Assembly (NCBI GenBank): GCA_963920525.1
Contig: OY986439.1
Span: forward strand, 41,048,819-41,112,818
Length of the DNA stretch: 64,000 bases
Source: Dichetophora obliterata
Lineage: Eukaryota > Arthropoda > Insecta > Diptera > Sciomyzidae
Direction of reading: 5' to 3'
Shown here: piece by piece, positions 1 to 10,314 of the stretch
How the letters are laid out: each line of letters opens with the position of its first letter
How positions within the stretch are numbered: the first letter of the stretch is position 1
Program-made: the position numbers and the translations under genes
The notes under the pieces: model-generated
The model's input: the letters and a program-made list of their open reading frames with translations, nothing else
What the model was told of the DNA's origin: nothing
Databases searched by the model: none

Positions 1-1340
1 CAGTTGACGTTTGTGTTATCATTTCGAATATTACCTGGAAAGTCTTCCAGATAGGCTTCAATGCTCATATTGCGATCAGCCTTGACCGCTAGAAATTCAG
101 CAAATTCTAGCATTTTACCCTCTACCAAAGCGTTTACCTCTGCTAACTGATCTAAAGCCAGTGCTGAGCTGTCACAGCAGGATAGCGTAAAAAGCTGCTT
201 TAGCTCCTCCACAAACGGCGTTACATTGGATTCTATGCGCACAACCAACTCACGCTCGAATGAACGCAGATACTCGGCATACAACTTGCGAAGATTCTCC
301 CACTTCGCAGCAAACTTTTTGTGTGATGTGTCCAATTCATCACCACGCAGCTTGGCACGCTTGAGAGCATCCAAAGTTTGCTTTACGAAAGTTTCCAGAC
401 TCTCAAAGACCGGCTTAATACCATCCAAATCGCCCTGCTGCTGCACACTAATAATCTTCTGGAGGACAAAAAACGTGTCGTATATGCTGCTGGCCACCTG
501 CAGTGGAGCAAATTCTACGAGTTGTATGAGTAGAACGCCCTTCTCCAGCCGTGTCAGCTGGGCAATGCAGGGTACGCAACCGGATTGCGAATGCTGAGCA
601 TCACCTTGCAAGAACACAGGCACAATACGATTCAAATGCTTATGGTTCAGGTTGCTGTTGTGCTGTAACGTGCGCAGCAGCAGCGAAAGAAAGAGCACAT
701 CTGATGGATTAAGCGCTAGTGCCTGCTTAGAGCACTCAATACCCACGAACTTGTGTGCCACAAACATCAAGGCATGCACTCGTTGATGGCCAAGTTCACG
801 CAGACGTTCCAACGCGGCGTTAAGTGTAGTGCGGACTGCACGCTTCAATTCCGTATTTATAATGATCTGCGGTAGAGCTTCTAAGAGCAACGCCTGCTCT
901 TGATCAAAGAGCTTCTCATAGCAACTGATACACTGCGTAAGTAGCACATGCTGCTCATTGCTCTCTTTTCCAACAAATAAATTTGGACCGAAAAGATAAC
1001 GCGTCAGCGCTATGGCAACGCCCAAGTGTCGCTTCAACTGTTCCACTGGTCGTTGGCCAATCTTAATGAATGAGAAGCCAAGGAAGTCGCCAAATGCAAA
1101 ATTGAGTCCATTTTCGCATTGGAACGAACTGTAAGTGTTGTCGAATTGACAGAACATAATCTTTTGCGAGCTTATGATGGGACTGAATATCTGCAGTAGT
1201 GTATTGGAATCCAGTGTTGGATGGTCGGCATTGATGAGGCCCTGCATCTCAGCGATTTCGAGCATTTTGGCCGTCAGCTCGTTGTTCAGCTGCTGGAATA
1301 CCATATCGTTGGCGCTGTTGAACACCAACAGACCATTCAT
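1..1340 (-). CDS. HPS1: HPS1 homologue (BLOC-3 subunit), 5' part only
   Basis: Partial gene on the minus strand. The ATG is at 1338-1340 and about 446 codons read without a stop or intron to the left edge, so the C-terminal part lies outside the window. In mammals HPS1 pairs with HPS4 as BLOC-3, a guanine-nucleotide exchange factor for Rab32/Rab38 that serves lysosome-related organelles; in flies the matching process is pigment-granule biogenesis. The start MNGLLVFNSANDIVFQQ fits a longin-type N-terminus. The stretch SPIISSQKIMF...NTYSSFQCENG matches human HPS1 at the equivalent place, and RNMSIEAYLEDFPG near the edge matches the human RNITMVSYLEDFPG segment. This identification is from remembered sequence, not a search. 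The neighbour to the right is a retrotransposon, so no operon-like context applies. Confidence 0.85.
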   Translation of the reverse strand, partial: MNGLLVFNSANDMVFQQLNNELTAKMLEIAEMQGLINADHPTLDSNTLLQIFSPIISSQKIMFCQFDNTYSSFQCENGLNFAFGDFLGFSFIKIGQRPVEQLKRHLGVAIALTRYLFGPNLFVGKESNEQHVLLTQCISCYEKLFDQEQALLLEALPQIIINTELKRAVRTTLNAALERLRELGHQRVHALMFVAHKFVGIECSKQALALNPSDVLFLSLLLRTLQHNSNLNHKHLNRIVPVFLQGDAQHSQSGCVPCIAQLTRLEKGVLLIQLVEFAPLQVASSIYDTFFVLQKIISVQQQGDLDGIKPVFESLETFVKQTLDALKRAKLRGDELDTSHKKFAAKWENLRKLYAEYLRSFERELVVRIESNVTPFVEELKQLFTLSCCDSSALALDQLAEVNALVEGKMLEFAEFLAVKADRNMSIEAYLEDFPGNIRNDNTNVN

Positions 1341-2330
1341 TTTGCTTTTTGTTAAATTTATTTGCCTTTTATTGCAAAATAATACATTTTTCTTAAAGCA
1401 ATTGTTATGCAGAGTAGAGAAATTTTCACAAAAATAAACAAAAAAATACTACCCTTGTCACACAAACGGAGGCGTTGCGAAAGCGAAAAAGTAGTAGTAG
1501 TAGTAGTACTTTATTGAGACTTTTTTTTTCACAACGATTATACAACTTAGTATTTAACATAAACAATATCAATTTTTTGTAGCAAACTAGCGGCTGTAAA
1601 AGTATGGCCAGCTCAAACCATTACATTATTAATAAATTTAATAAATCGAATGCCACTTGGCTAAAGAAAATTAAAGAATATTATACTCCAGCTCAATGAG
1701 TAATAGGCGGTTACATTTGACGATTGTCATGGTGTATATACAATTTAGACTAACAAACAAAAACAAAAACGAAAGAAAGAAACAGCTGTTGAGTGACATG
1801 AGAAGCATGAACACCCACTTACAATTAATATATAAAACGCGCTGAAACTTTCACAATTACCATTGAGGAAAATGAACAGTAATACATACAAGATAAGCAT
1901 CAAGCAAATTTGATATTACATGACTAAAACAGGAACGTCTGTTAATGATGTATTTAAACATATAAGATACATATTGACTGATATACATTATTTGAAAATC
2001 TTTGAAGCTAATTCTTTAACGCTTCTTCAACTTTTTTAATTCGATTGGCTATTTTATAATAGTGCAATTAGAATGTGTATAAAATGAAATGCTACAGACA
2101 GTAAACTTACATACGGATAAATATTAAATAGTTACATGTATTTGTTATTTTATTTTCCCTATTATACAGGAAAAAGATTGATCTAATTATAAGATTGAAA
2201 GCGTTAATACTTATAAAAATTTTACAATAAAATACAATGCTATGCAGCAAAATGTCAGTACAAATAAAAAGCGGCGAGTTTTGTCCTCCATGTTACCAGA
2301 AAAAATTAAAAGAAAACAAGGAATTTAATT
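1341..2330. other. Intergenic, AT-rich, no gene seen
   Basis: This is the 5' flank of HPS1 and the 3' flank of the Jockey-type element. It holds a short (TAG)n run at about 1492-1508. I see no other coding or structural signal. The HPS1 promoter must lie here, but no motif stands out. Confidence 0.5.
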
Positions 2331-2351
2331 TAGGAACTAATTTAATTTAAT

Positions 2352-5279
2352 TTAACCCCTGTTATGTCCAGGGAGAGTTTTCAAAAAGTAGGACAAAGGT
2401 GACCCATCAGGGGTCTGCTCGAGATTCTCCATAACAATTCCAACTGGGGAGTGATAATTAGTGTTTGACCAAGGAATGTTCGACTGTAAGGAGTAGATTT
2501 CCCTTATGATGTCGTTCTCAGAGTGAGACATTTCATTAATGAATTTTTTCATAAGGGAAGGTGCGTAGTTTGAAATTGGAGATACATTGGCCTCTTTATA
2601 AACTGTAACATTTGAAAATCTCTTATTTCTCGACTCAAAGCTCATACCAATACATAGTCTTAGAACTTTCCTCTCAAATTTTTCCATATCCCTGAGGACT
2701 GTGGGTGAGATAGAAAACCAGCAGGGGAACGCATAGAGTAAGACCGGTCTAATAAGTGTTTTGTAGAGAAGCAGTTTAGTTTTCCTTTGCAGACTTGTGC
2801 TATATAGTAACGGCATAAGAATATTTGAGACTTTTCTAGCCTTTTCAAGATTGTTTTTAGCATGTTTATTGAATTTAAGTAAGATGTTAAAGTTTACACC
2901 CAGATACCTGATGTCGTTCTTAAAAGGAATAGAAATGTCATTGATACGTAAGAAAAGATTACGGCTCTCTTTTACCACTCCTTCTCTTCCCTTACCGCTA
3001 GCGTTCCTGAAGCAGATGCATTCTGATTTACGGTTATTAATTTTTATTCCCCATCTCTTATAGAAAGAATTGATTCTGTCTAAATGAATTTCAAGCTTCA
3101 CTAGCGCCGTTTCTGGGAAATTATCTTTGGCATAGGCAAAAGTGTCGTCAGCAAATAAAATACCAGTAGATGAGGGGATATCATCAATTAAACTAACATG
3201 TGGGAAATCAAACATAAAAATATTAAATAATTTTGGGCCTAATGCCGATCCTTGAGCAACCCCACTCATAGAATCGCAGATATTAGAGCGAGTTTCTTGG
3301 ATTTGGATGAAGAATTTCCTTTCCGTTAAAAAGCTGTCCAATAGGTGGAAGATCTGATCCGGAAAATTTAAACAAATAACCTTAGAGAGCAGGCCCTCTC
3401 TCCACACATTGTCGAATGCCTTCTCTACGTCCAGGGAACAAGCGACCGTACACTTTTTTTCCCTTAACCCAACCGTTATATCATTATGGACCTTCAGCAG
3501 CGCATGGACAGTAGAGTGTTTGCGCTTAAAGCCAAATTGAAGATCTGAAATGTACTCAACAGGAATTAACTCCGGAGACTCCAACCTCCCCATCAGGACC
3601 CTCTCAAAAACTTTACCCACGTTAGAGAGAAGTGAAATAGGACGAAAATTGTTCAAGGAATAATCATTAGGTTTTTTCAACAGTGGCAAAACTCTGGCTT
3701 TTTTCCAAAGCAGCGGAAAATAGCCATTGTTAATGCAATTGTTGAACACAACAGTCAGGAATTTAATTGCGTATATAGAAATCTTTTTTAAAGCAAAATT
3801 GGAGATCAAGTCAGGACCACTCGACTTCTTAGCCTTCATGTTAGAAATTATTTCAGAAATTTCTGTCTGTGAGGTAAACAAACCTGTTGCAGGGGGTGAA
3901 ACTGCCGATATATCATTGCCAAATATAAAAATGTGCTGAGGCTTGCGAGATCTAACTACCTGCACTCTATTTTTAACTTCGTTTACCAGGTTGGGCTCAA
4001 AGTCTGGAACTCTCTCCTGAAAGATTGATTTAAAATGGTTTTCGAACTCGGAGACAATTCCCTGTTCCTCGGTAATGACACCACCATTCACTTCCACTCT
4101 CCCACAACAGAACTTTTTCTTTTTGCCTATAATTCTAAAAACCTCTTTAAAAGCATGTGGACCAGGAACAATTCCTTCTAGCCTTTTCCTAAACTGACCA
4201 TTAACCCAAATTCTGACCTTATCAGCAATAATCTTTTTTAAAAGAGCTATCCTGCCTGATAACTCCTTGTACTCCCTGTTCACTCTATTATAAGTGCTGT
4301 GGAAAATATTTTTTAATCGCTTTTGCCAAACGTGCTTTACCTTGTACAAGCTTTCAATTTCCGTGGGAAGATTTTTATACTTCTTGAAAGATAATGGAAC
4401 CCTCTCTGCATGACTATCCAAGGTGTTCAACAATATATTATTGAAGGAGTCAATATTTCGGTCAATATCGTTGTTCGTAAGGTTGCACGAATGGGATGGA
4501 AAAACTTCTAAAAGCTTAACGTCTAGATCCTCCCTAAACTGGTCCCAATCCGTTCTTTTAAAAGATCTTGATGCATCAGTAACTACTGAAGGGAGTTCAA
4601 CTGTTTCCAACAAAATTTCAAGAAGCACAGGGAAATGATCTGTAAAGGTTGGGAGAGTTTTCACAGAAAAGTTATTATCAAGCAAATTAATCATATGAGA
4701 AGATATTAAAAAATGGTCAAGGAATGAAGACGATCTAGGAAAGGTTGGAGTCCCCGAAGTAATGTTCGTCAGAGAGGGAAAAGTGGCTCGTTGCCAACTC
4801 TCAAAGGTCTTACCGTTAAAGTTATACATACTATCCCCCCAACTTGGGCTTCTGGCATTTAAATCGCCGCCAATGATTGCTCCATCAAAAAGTAAAGCCT
4901 TACTCTCAATTTTGTTCAGGTCGTCCAGCAAAGAATCCGCTCTGCTATTTGTCGGGACGTACACAGAACCAATAAGTAGATTCTTAATGAACCCACTTAT
5001 CCTTACCTTAATCGATAAAAACAAACCAACAATATTTAAATCAGGAAAGTTAACTGTTTCGTATTTGATGTTATTTTTGATCACGATTGCCACCCCCTGC
5101 TGGCGATCATTTCTTAAGACTCTATAACCATCCAAATGAACTCTATGTCTATTGTTCAAGTGAGTCTCCTGGAGAAAAGCCACACTACAGTCGCTTGCAT
5201 AAAGAATTTTTTGAACTTCAATTCTTCTGCTGCATTCTATAAGCGATGAAGTATTAAAAGTGATAAAATTTGCTGGCAT
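2352..5279 (-). CDS. Non-LTR ORF2: APE endonuclease and reverse transcriptase
   Basis: A 975-aa ORF starting at an ATG that overlaps the ORF1 stop. Residues about 1-225 form an apurinic-like endonuclease: LQETHL near 36, GGDLNAR near 135 and FTDHFPV near 210. The reverse transcriptase is central, with FRPISLLSNVGKVFERVL and the catalytic FADD box at about 708-711. The C-terminal part includes a LLYKTLIRPVLLYAFPCW segment typical of Jockey and relatives. There is no RNase H domain. Role: nicking the target and priming reverse transcription of the element RNA in the nucleus. No internal stops or frameshifts are visible. The family is clear; the exact clade within Jockey is not. Confidence 0.9.
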   Translation of the reverse strand: MPANFITFNTSSLIECSRRIEVQKILYASDCSVAFLQETHLNNRHRVHLDGYRVLRNDRQQGVAIVIKNNIKYETVNFPDLNIVGLFLSIKVRISGFIKNLLIGSVYVPTNSRADSLLDDLNKIESKALLFDGAIIGGDLNARSPSWGDSMYNFNGKTFESWQRATFPSLTNITSGTPTFPRSSSFLDHFLISSHMINLLDNNFSVKTLPTFTDHFPVLLEILLETVELPSVVTDASRSFKRTDWDQFREDLDVKLLEVFPSHSCNLTNNDIDRNIDSFNNILLNTLDSHAERVPLSFKKYKNLPTEIESLYKVKHVWQKRLKNIFHSTYNRVNREYKELSGRIALLKKIIADKVRIWVNGQFRKRLEGIVPGPHAFKEVFRIIGKKKKFCCGRVEVNGGVITEEQGIVSEFENHFKSIFQERVPDFEPNLVNEVKNRVQVVRSRKPQHIFIFGNDISAVSPPATGLFTSQTEISEIISNMKAKKSSGPDLISNFALKKISIYAIKFLTVVFNNCINNGYFPLLWKKARVLPLLKKPNDYSLNNFRPISLLSNVGKVFERVLMGRLESPELIPVEYISDLQFGFKRKHSTVHALLKVHNDITVGLREKKCTVACSLDVEKAFDNVWREGLLSKVICLNFPDQIFHLLDSFLTERKFFIQIQETRSNICDSMSGVAQGSALGPKLFNIFMFDFPHVSLIDDIPSSTGILFADDTFAYAKDNFPETALVKLEIHLDRINSFYKRWGIKINNRKSECICFRNASGKGREGVVKESRNLFLRINDISIPFKNDIRYLGVNFNILLKFNKHAKNNLEKARKVSNILMPLLYSTSLQRKTKLLLYKTLIRPVLLYAFPCWFSISPTVLRDMEKFERKVLRLCIGMSFESRNKRFSNVTVYKEANVSPISNYAPSLMKKFINEMSHSENDIIREIYSLQSNIPWSNTNYHSPVGIVMENLEQTPDGSPLSYFLKTLPGHNRG

Positions 5280-6706
5280 TAAGAATCGTTTAAGATTATT
5301 TGATTTAGTAAGTCTAAATACGCCATTCTCTTTTCTTGCACCGTAGCACAGTTATGAATGTTATTCATAAAACATTGGATTTTCCCCAGGAGACTCTGAA
5401 CATTAACTCCAAACAAGTCGTTGGATAAATCAAAAAATTTACTTAAAACATTGTCATTATTTCTATGAGGCTTTTGTGAATTATGTGGGGGACCATCCGG
5501 CCCCTTAAAGTGGCTCGCAAAGGAAACAGTTAAAGGAGGTGGAGTTTTTGGAGTCAAAAAAACTTCACTTGCCCTCGATTTTTGAGCATCTCTCAGTTTC
5601 TGAATATTTTTTTTTCTATTCAGAGCGTAAACTTTGTACCTTTCGCAGCCACGATAATTAGCCGTATGGTCCCCCCCGCAATTCACGCAGAAAGGTTTAA
5701 GACCCGCTTCCTTCGTGGTGACGCACTCGCCAGGAAGATGTTCATTCTTGCATTTGACACATTTATAGTCACTCGCACAGTTCTTCGCGATGTGACCGAA
5801 CTGTTGGCACCTTCTACACTGAACCGTGCCAGAGTTACCTTTGGGTTTCTCCCAAAGAACGCAGGTATTAAATAAAACTTTAATTTTTAAAATTTCAGAA
5901 TGTGATCTTCCTGGCGAGAGCCTCACCATGAACAAATCGTATTTTCGGTTATCCCTCCTGGAACGTATTGTAGACAGGTTGGTAACCTTTTCTACTCCTC
6001 CCGGAAAAACCGAAAGAATCTCCTCAAGCACCTCCTCCTCCTCATAGTCGGATGTGAGGCCTCTTAGAATCAAATTGAGACTCATGTCCTCCTTTGAAGT
6101 AAAGGAATAGGCATGGATCCCAGGACTTTCGCGAAGTCGCTCGAGCAGAGCCCCATGAGTCGCCTTATCCTCCAAAAATATTTTGCATTTTTGCCCTACA
6201 TTAACTACTTTAAATGCTACATTTTTGTTACGTAGCTCTTTGACCAGCTGCCGAACGTCAATATTTTTGATAAATATCGGTGGACAAAACTTACCCCTCT
6301 TTATTTGACTTGCCCTAATGTTTGGGTTGATGTTTCCAACGCCGTCAGTCACTTCCCTCTTTTCAGCGTCTGTTGATGGCTTGCTTTGAGTAGCAGGACC
6401 CACACTTGTCAGAATCTTTTCACCTCTTTCCTTGAAAATTACCTCATTGAAGATCGAGAATCTATTGGATTTTTTTGCTGGTGCCTGCAAGTCTTCTGTT
6501 GACCCACTCCTGGACACCGCACATCTAGAACGTTTTGTCACTTCCTGCCAGTCATTATGGATTGCATCCACTACATCCATATCCACTGTGGCCTTGAAAT
6601 TGCCAGCAGCAAGTTGAGTCATGGAACCAGAGGCAGCAAACTCCACCAGTTGTTGCGCTGCTTCTGTTTTCCTCGGGCTTAAAATAGACAGGTTGCCCGG
6701 CATCAT
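5279..6706 (-). CDS. Non-LTR ORF1: gag-like protein with zinc knuckles
   Basis: 475 aa if started at the first ATG (6704-6706, MMPGNLSIL). The frame stays open upstream for about 37 codons without an ATG, so the true start could be non-AUG or mutated. The C-terminal half has three Cys/His knuckles at about 295-350: CRRCQQFGHIAKNC, CVKCKNEHLPGEC and CVNCGGDHTANYRGC. The last is of the type common in Jockey and telomeric-retrotransposon gags. An RRM-like region precedes them. Such proteins coat the element RNA and form ribonucleoprotein particles. The stop codon overlaps the ORF2 start, which suggests coupled translation. Confidence 0.85.
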   Translation of the reverse strand: MMPGNLSILSPRKTEAAQQLVEFAASGSMTQLAAGNFKATVDMDVVDAIHNDWQEVTKRSRCAVSRSGSTEDLQAPAKKSNRFSIFNEVIFKERGEKILTSVGPATQSKPSTDAEKREVTDGVGNINPNIRASQIKRGKFCPPIFIKNIDVRQLVKELRNKNVAFKVVNVGQKCKIFLEDKATHGALLERLRESPGIHAYSFTSKEDMSLNLILRGLTSDYEEEEVLEEILSVFPGGVEKVTNLSTIRSRRDNRKYDLFMVRLSPGRSHSEILKIKVLFNTCVLWEKPKGNSGTVQCRRCQQFGHIAKNCASDYKCVKCKNEHLPGECVTTKEAGLKPFCVNCGGDHTANYRGCERYKVYALNRKKNIQKLRDAQKSRASEVFLTPKTPPPLTVSFASHFKGPDGPPHNSQKPHRNNDNVLSKFFDLSNDLFGVNVQSLLGKIQCFMNNIHNCATVQEKRMAYLDLLNQIILNDS

Positions 6707-7030
6707 TATTTCAGCCAGACATTTGCCCAACACTGCTGAACCAACGAGTGAAGCGCCCTCCTGCGCTTTACGGTGAGGCTCCCGCTCTAACACGATCTCG
6801 TAAACCCTCGCTCAGCAGTGAATACCACATCAACTATCCTATAACCAAGGTGCCACTAGCAACACTGGAATATAGTCAACGCCAAATATGCAACCAACTC
6901 GTAGCAGCAGTAGCAGTTCGCTTAAAACAATCCAAAAAAACAGTTTGAGGTTAAGAACGCCCACAGCTGAACAAATGCAGCCCAGCTAATCCAGCCAAAC
7001 CTCGCCCATCAACGGAGCAGCAAATCCGAG

Positions 7031-7380
7031 CCTCCTCTTAATGTGAACTTTACCATCCGTTTCGTAGGAAGTAACAATATTATTGACTTAAATCAATATC
7101 CAATCGTTTTAGCTTTTTAGCATAGAAAAATTATTAGCAGCAATAAAAAAGATGTCTGCGTCTCTCTGAATTGCAGCATAAGTAGAAATAGAATTTGAAG
7201 TATTCACAATAGTGTACTAGTTGCTTTAAAACTGTTCTTGCAAAAGATAGTAAAAAATTCTAAAAAAAAAAAAATCGAAAGCGAAAAACTGCAAAATAAT
7301 ATTGTGAATTCACAATAGCTCACAATAGCTTTTGAAACCCTGTGTCTACACGGGGCAGTGCAAGTTCGAAAGTATATATT
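7031..7380. other. Short intergenic spacer, no gene
   Basis: AT-rich sequence between the Jockey-type element and the next inverted-repeat element. It contains tandem-like hits of a 'cacaatag' motif around 7207-7330. Nothing coding is visible, and the exact 5' end of the Jockey-type element is uncertain here. Confidence 0.35.
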
Positions 7381-7888
7381 TAGGGTTTTCACAAGCTGTC
7401 GTATTGTTGTATTGTCGTATTTTTTTACAATAGTTGTAAATTTTTTGTTGTTGCCACTGTTTGTCGTATTTCACCAGTGCGGTTCTTTTTTGTTACGAAT
7501 TTAGGCATAGTTGAAGATGAACGGAAACTCGATTTTTTTATTATTTTTTAATAATTGGACCTAATAATTCTGCCAAATCTGTTATTCTGTTATGAATCAT
7601 AAAAGATGCCGACCATAAAAGATATTTTAAAATTGGTATTCTGCCTTTCGATCTTTTATGGTACCCTGTTATCAATCATCGAAAACAAAAATCTATTACA
7701 ATTCTGTAAACTTCTGTTATGAAACAGCTGACTGCTGTCAATAAATTAAAGAAAACAACACAAGTTGAAGTTGTTGCTTTTAAAGTGTGAATTGCAAGTA
7801 TTTTTGCAAAATTAGCATTAAAGAAGTGTCGTGTGTTAGCATTACAAACTAGCATGTCCGTTTTGATTAAATTGCTTGTTTTAATACA

Positions 7889-8283
7889 ATGTCGGACTAA
7901 AAGGACGACCCAGAGACCGTTTACAATGACAGCAGAAGCTCAAGTTTAAAATAAAAGTGACGGACGGAGTTATGGTGAAAGTGGTGGCGAAAGGGACAGA
8001 GGTGTCCGTGCAAGTTTCAAACGTAAGGAACAGCGGGGAGACGAGCTTGATGATCGCGATCGCCGTGATCAAAGAAATGGTGGTGGTGGACGCAATTATG
8101 ACTACCGAACAAGTAGATGTGCGTTCTGATTGTGTATGTATAATTATTGGATGAGCAGGATCTAATATTCAGACAATACAATCTGATTATAATGTAAGCG
8201 TTGATTTAGATAAGGGTACAAAGGTGGTAACCATATCTGGAAATTCCAAAGGAAACACCAAAGATGCTGCACGGTGGCGATAA
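7889..8283 (+). pseudogene. Decayed KH-domain RNA-binding gene fragment
   Basis: Starting at an ATG (MSD), frame-shifted pieces read as an Arg/Gly/Asp-rich segment (for example RKEQRGDELDDRDRRDQRN and GGGGRNYDY) followed by a KH domain. The KH core is VRSDC...IIG, a stop where Arg is expected, then AGSNIQTIQSDYNVSVDL and KVVTISGNSK. The IIGxxGSxI signature followed by a beta strand is the KH fold that binds single-stranded RNA. Several stops and frameshifts show it is not functional. A KH-bearing RNA helicase such as DDX43 is one candidate source, but I cannot name the parent gene. No intron is visible between the two parts. Confidence 0.5.
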
Positions 8284-8727
8284 AAGTAGCTCATCCAACC
8301 AAACGACTTATACAATAGTACAGTAGAATAAATCCAAAGGGACCTTTTGTAGTGGGGGCGCTGGACGCCGGGATCGTTATTAAAAACCAAAGCTACAGCA
8401 AAATCTAGAATTCCAGAAAGTAGAATAAATTCTTTCTAGATATAAGTCAGCTTGACATTTATATAATTTTACACATACATTTTTGCATACATTTTTGCAT
8501 TTCTGCATTTTTTACACATACATTAATAATTTTTTATTTAGAAAAACCTATTATAAAAATTATAAATGACTGAACACAAAAAAATTCTTAGATTCTGAAA
8601 GATTGTCGTGCAGAATACCAATTCTGGTCTCGTAACAGATTTTTTGACAGCTCAAAAATTTGTATGGGAAATCATAACAGAATAACAGATTTTTTCATAA
8701 AAGATTCCGCCGAATAGGCCCAAATAG

Positions 8728-8986
8728 GCCTTCTAAGTTGAATTCCAGAAAAATTTCAAGCTGCTCTGAAGTCGTTTAGAAGTTATTGGGATCCAAAGTT
8801 GTAAAAATTGGCCTGAAAAACTTGTGATTTAAGTTATTTTCTTCAAAACTAATTATTTTTTTTATCAAAATACGGTTTATGCTCTTACCTATATAATGAG
8901 CCATCTATCTTAAAAATCCATGCTGTATCTTTGAAGATATAACATTTTGCGTATTATGCATACTTGATGGTTCGCCCCTTAACAAA

Positions 8987-9018
<32 letters not shown>

Positions 9019-9070
9019 ACATCTTTAAAATTAATTCTTGAAAATTTTTCTGGAATTCAACATAGAAGGC
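8728..9070. repeat. Inverted pair around an AT microsatellite
   Basis: GCCTTCTAAGTTGAATTCCAG at the left is matched in reverse at the right end (about 9040-9070, one mismatch). The pairing covers roughly 32 bp per arm and extends through AAAAATTTCAAG. The centre carries an (AT)n run at 8987-9011. It may be a separate small foldback element or part of the arms of the surrounding element. Confidence 0.55.
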
Positions 9071-9230
9071 ATTTTAATACATATTATTAAAAAAAATAAA
9101 AATTCGAGTTTCTGTTCATCTACAATTCTTCCGAATTTGTTATTGCTGGTTACATTTCATAAGTAACATCACTACCATAAGAGCTTCTCTTTTTATTTTG
9201 CGAGGCAAAAATGTTTGGAGAAGAAATTTA

Positions 9231-9465
9231 GGCCCCTATTATGTATTACAACTCAACTTAAGTTGACTAGATTCAACTAATTTTTTTTTCATATAACTTA
9301 TTACATACATTTCAGTTGAACTACGTCGTTTGAAAACTCTTAATAGATGGTAGCAAACTACATGGTTTAATTAAAATATATGCAATACGTTATATGAAAA
9401 AAATGTAGTTGAAGCGAGTCAACATCGCATACCATCGCATACATAATACGTACATAATAGGGGCC
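9231..9465. mobile_element. MITE with TTA target duplication
   Basis: The ends read GGCCCCTATTATGTA and, in reverse, the same; TTA flanks both sides (9228-9230, 9466-9468). A 3-bp TTA duplication and GC-rich short TIRs are typical of PIF/Harbinger-derived MITEs. No coding capacity. It sits in the right arm of the 7381-9686 element. Confidence 0.7.
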
Positions 9466-9697
9466 TTAATTTCTTGAAAGTTTTGACGTGACTTTCTGAT
9501 TCTAAAGTAAGCTTTAATGCAGATAAATGGATGTTTAGTTTCACTAATAACAAATTTTATATGCCAAATTTATTTTCTTCAGTCAGCTGTATAAATACGA
9601 CATACAACAAAATAAACCCTCAGGCTATGTTCACAATTGTTGTATTTTTTATTGAAAACGCAATACGACAGCTTGTCAAAACCCTAGTTGTATATAT

Positions 9698-10314
9698 TAG
9701 CTGCGTTCCATTCGCTTCAAAATAATCCAGATTATTTTTTTTACAGGCAAAGCAAAAACAAAAAAATAATCCTATAACAAATAGTATTATTTTTGCTATC
9801 CATATAAAATTGTGATATAGCCTGTATATTTTTATGAGCTGTCATTTCATTTTTTGAATTGTTTGTTTGTTTGATACAATGATTAGGTAGCCATGACAGC
9901 TACCTATTTTCTCACGAGCTGCGACCATCGAGTGTTAAACAAAAGAAAACAAAACAAACCGCGTGTGTCACACACATTGGACGCATTTAGCGGAGCCAAC
10001 AATTGCACTTAAATTATTTATATAATTGCATAATATTAATAATTAAATTAAATAATTTACAATTTTTCGGACGTTTAGAGTAAAACACATTCAGAGAAAA
10101 ACATCGTTCACTAAAGTATCGCTACCATAACAGTTCACAACAGTTTTGAACGACACACGTTCTCATGACACCTAATAGTTATTGTATCATGATTGCTTGT
10201 TTGACTTTAATTTTGACTGCAACGGTAATGCCCTCTACGAGTCGTTTTTTTTTTTGCCGTTCCTTTGAGAAAATTTGCCATCGCGATTATATTAAGGCGA
10301 AAGGAACGCAGCTA
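9698..10314. mobile_element. TIR element, about 617 bp
   Basis: The left end TAGCTGCGTTCCATTCGCTT pairs with the right end, read in reverse TAGCTGCGTTCCTTTCGCCT. The element abuts the right side of the previous one. No transposase is visible. The short open frame near 10165-10365 has no recognisable domain and I do not call it. Confidence 0.55.

Larger units (their letters stand above)
2330..7030 (-). mobile_element. Jockey-type non-LTR retrotransposon
   Basis: Two long ORFs on the minus strand overlap in a TAATG arrangement at 5277-5281. They encode a zinc-knuckle ORF1 and an endonuclease/reverse-transcriptase ORF2 with no RNase H, the domain order of the Jockey superfamily. The 3' end directly after the ORF2 stop is a short AAATT-type repeat (about 2330-2352) rather than a long poly(A). 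The outer limits are estimates: I could not find a convincing target-site duplication. Both ORFs are open over their whole length, which suggests a fairly recent insertion. Confidence 0.8.
7381..9686. mobile_element. TIR element with long imperfect inverted arms
   Basis: The left end TAGGGTTTTCACAAGCTG and the right end, read in reverse, TAGGGTTTTGACAAGCTG match at 24 of 25 bases through GTCGTATTG. The similarity continues inward in patches: 7495-7550 pairs with about 9080-9140, and 7575-7600 pairs with about 8670-8700. A direct repeat GTATATATT lies just outside (7372-7380 and 9690-9698), offset by 3 bp on the right, so the duplication is only tentative. No transposase is seen inside; instead it holds a decayed gene fragment (7889-8283), another inverted pair and a nested MITE. 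It is probably a non-autonomous foldback-type DNA transposon. Confidence 0.65.

Noticed and set aside
7060..7080. TAGGAAGTAAC as a target duplication of the Jockey-type element against TAGGAACTAAT at 2331
   Set aside because: Two mismatches in eleven bases in AT-rich flanks; too weak to fix the ends.
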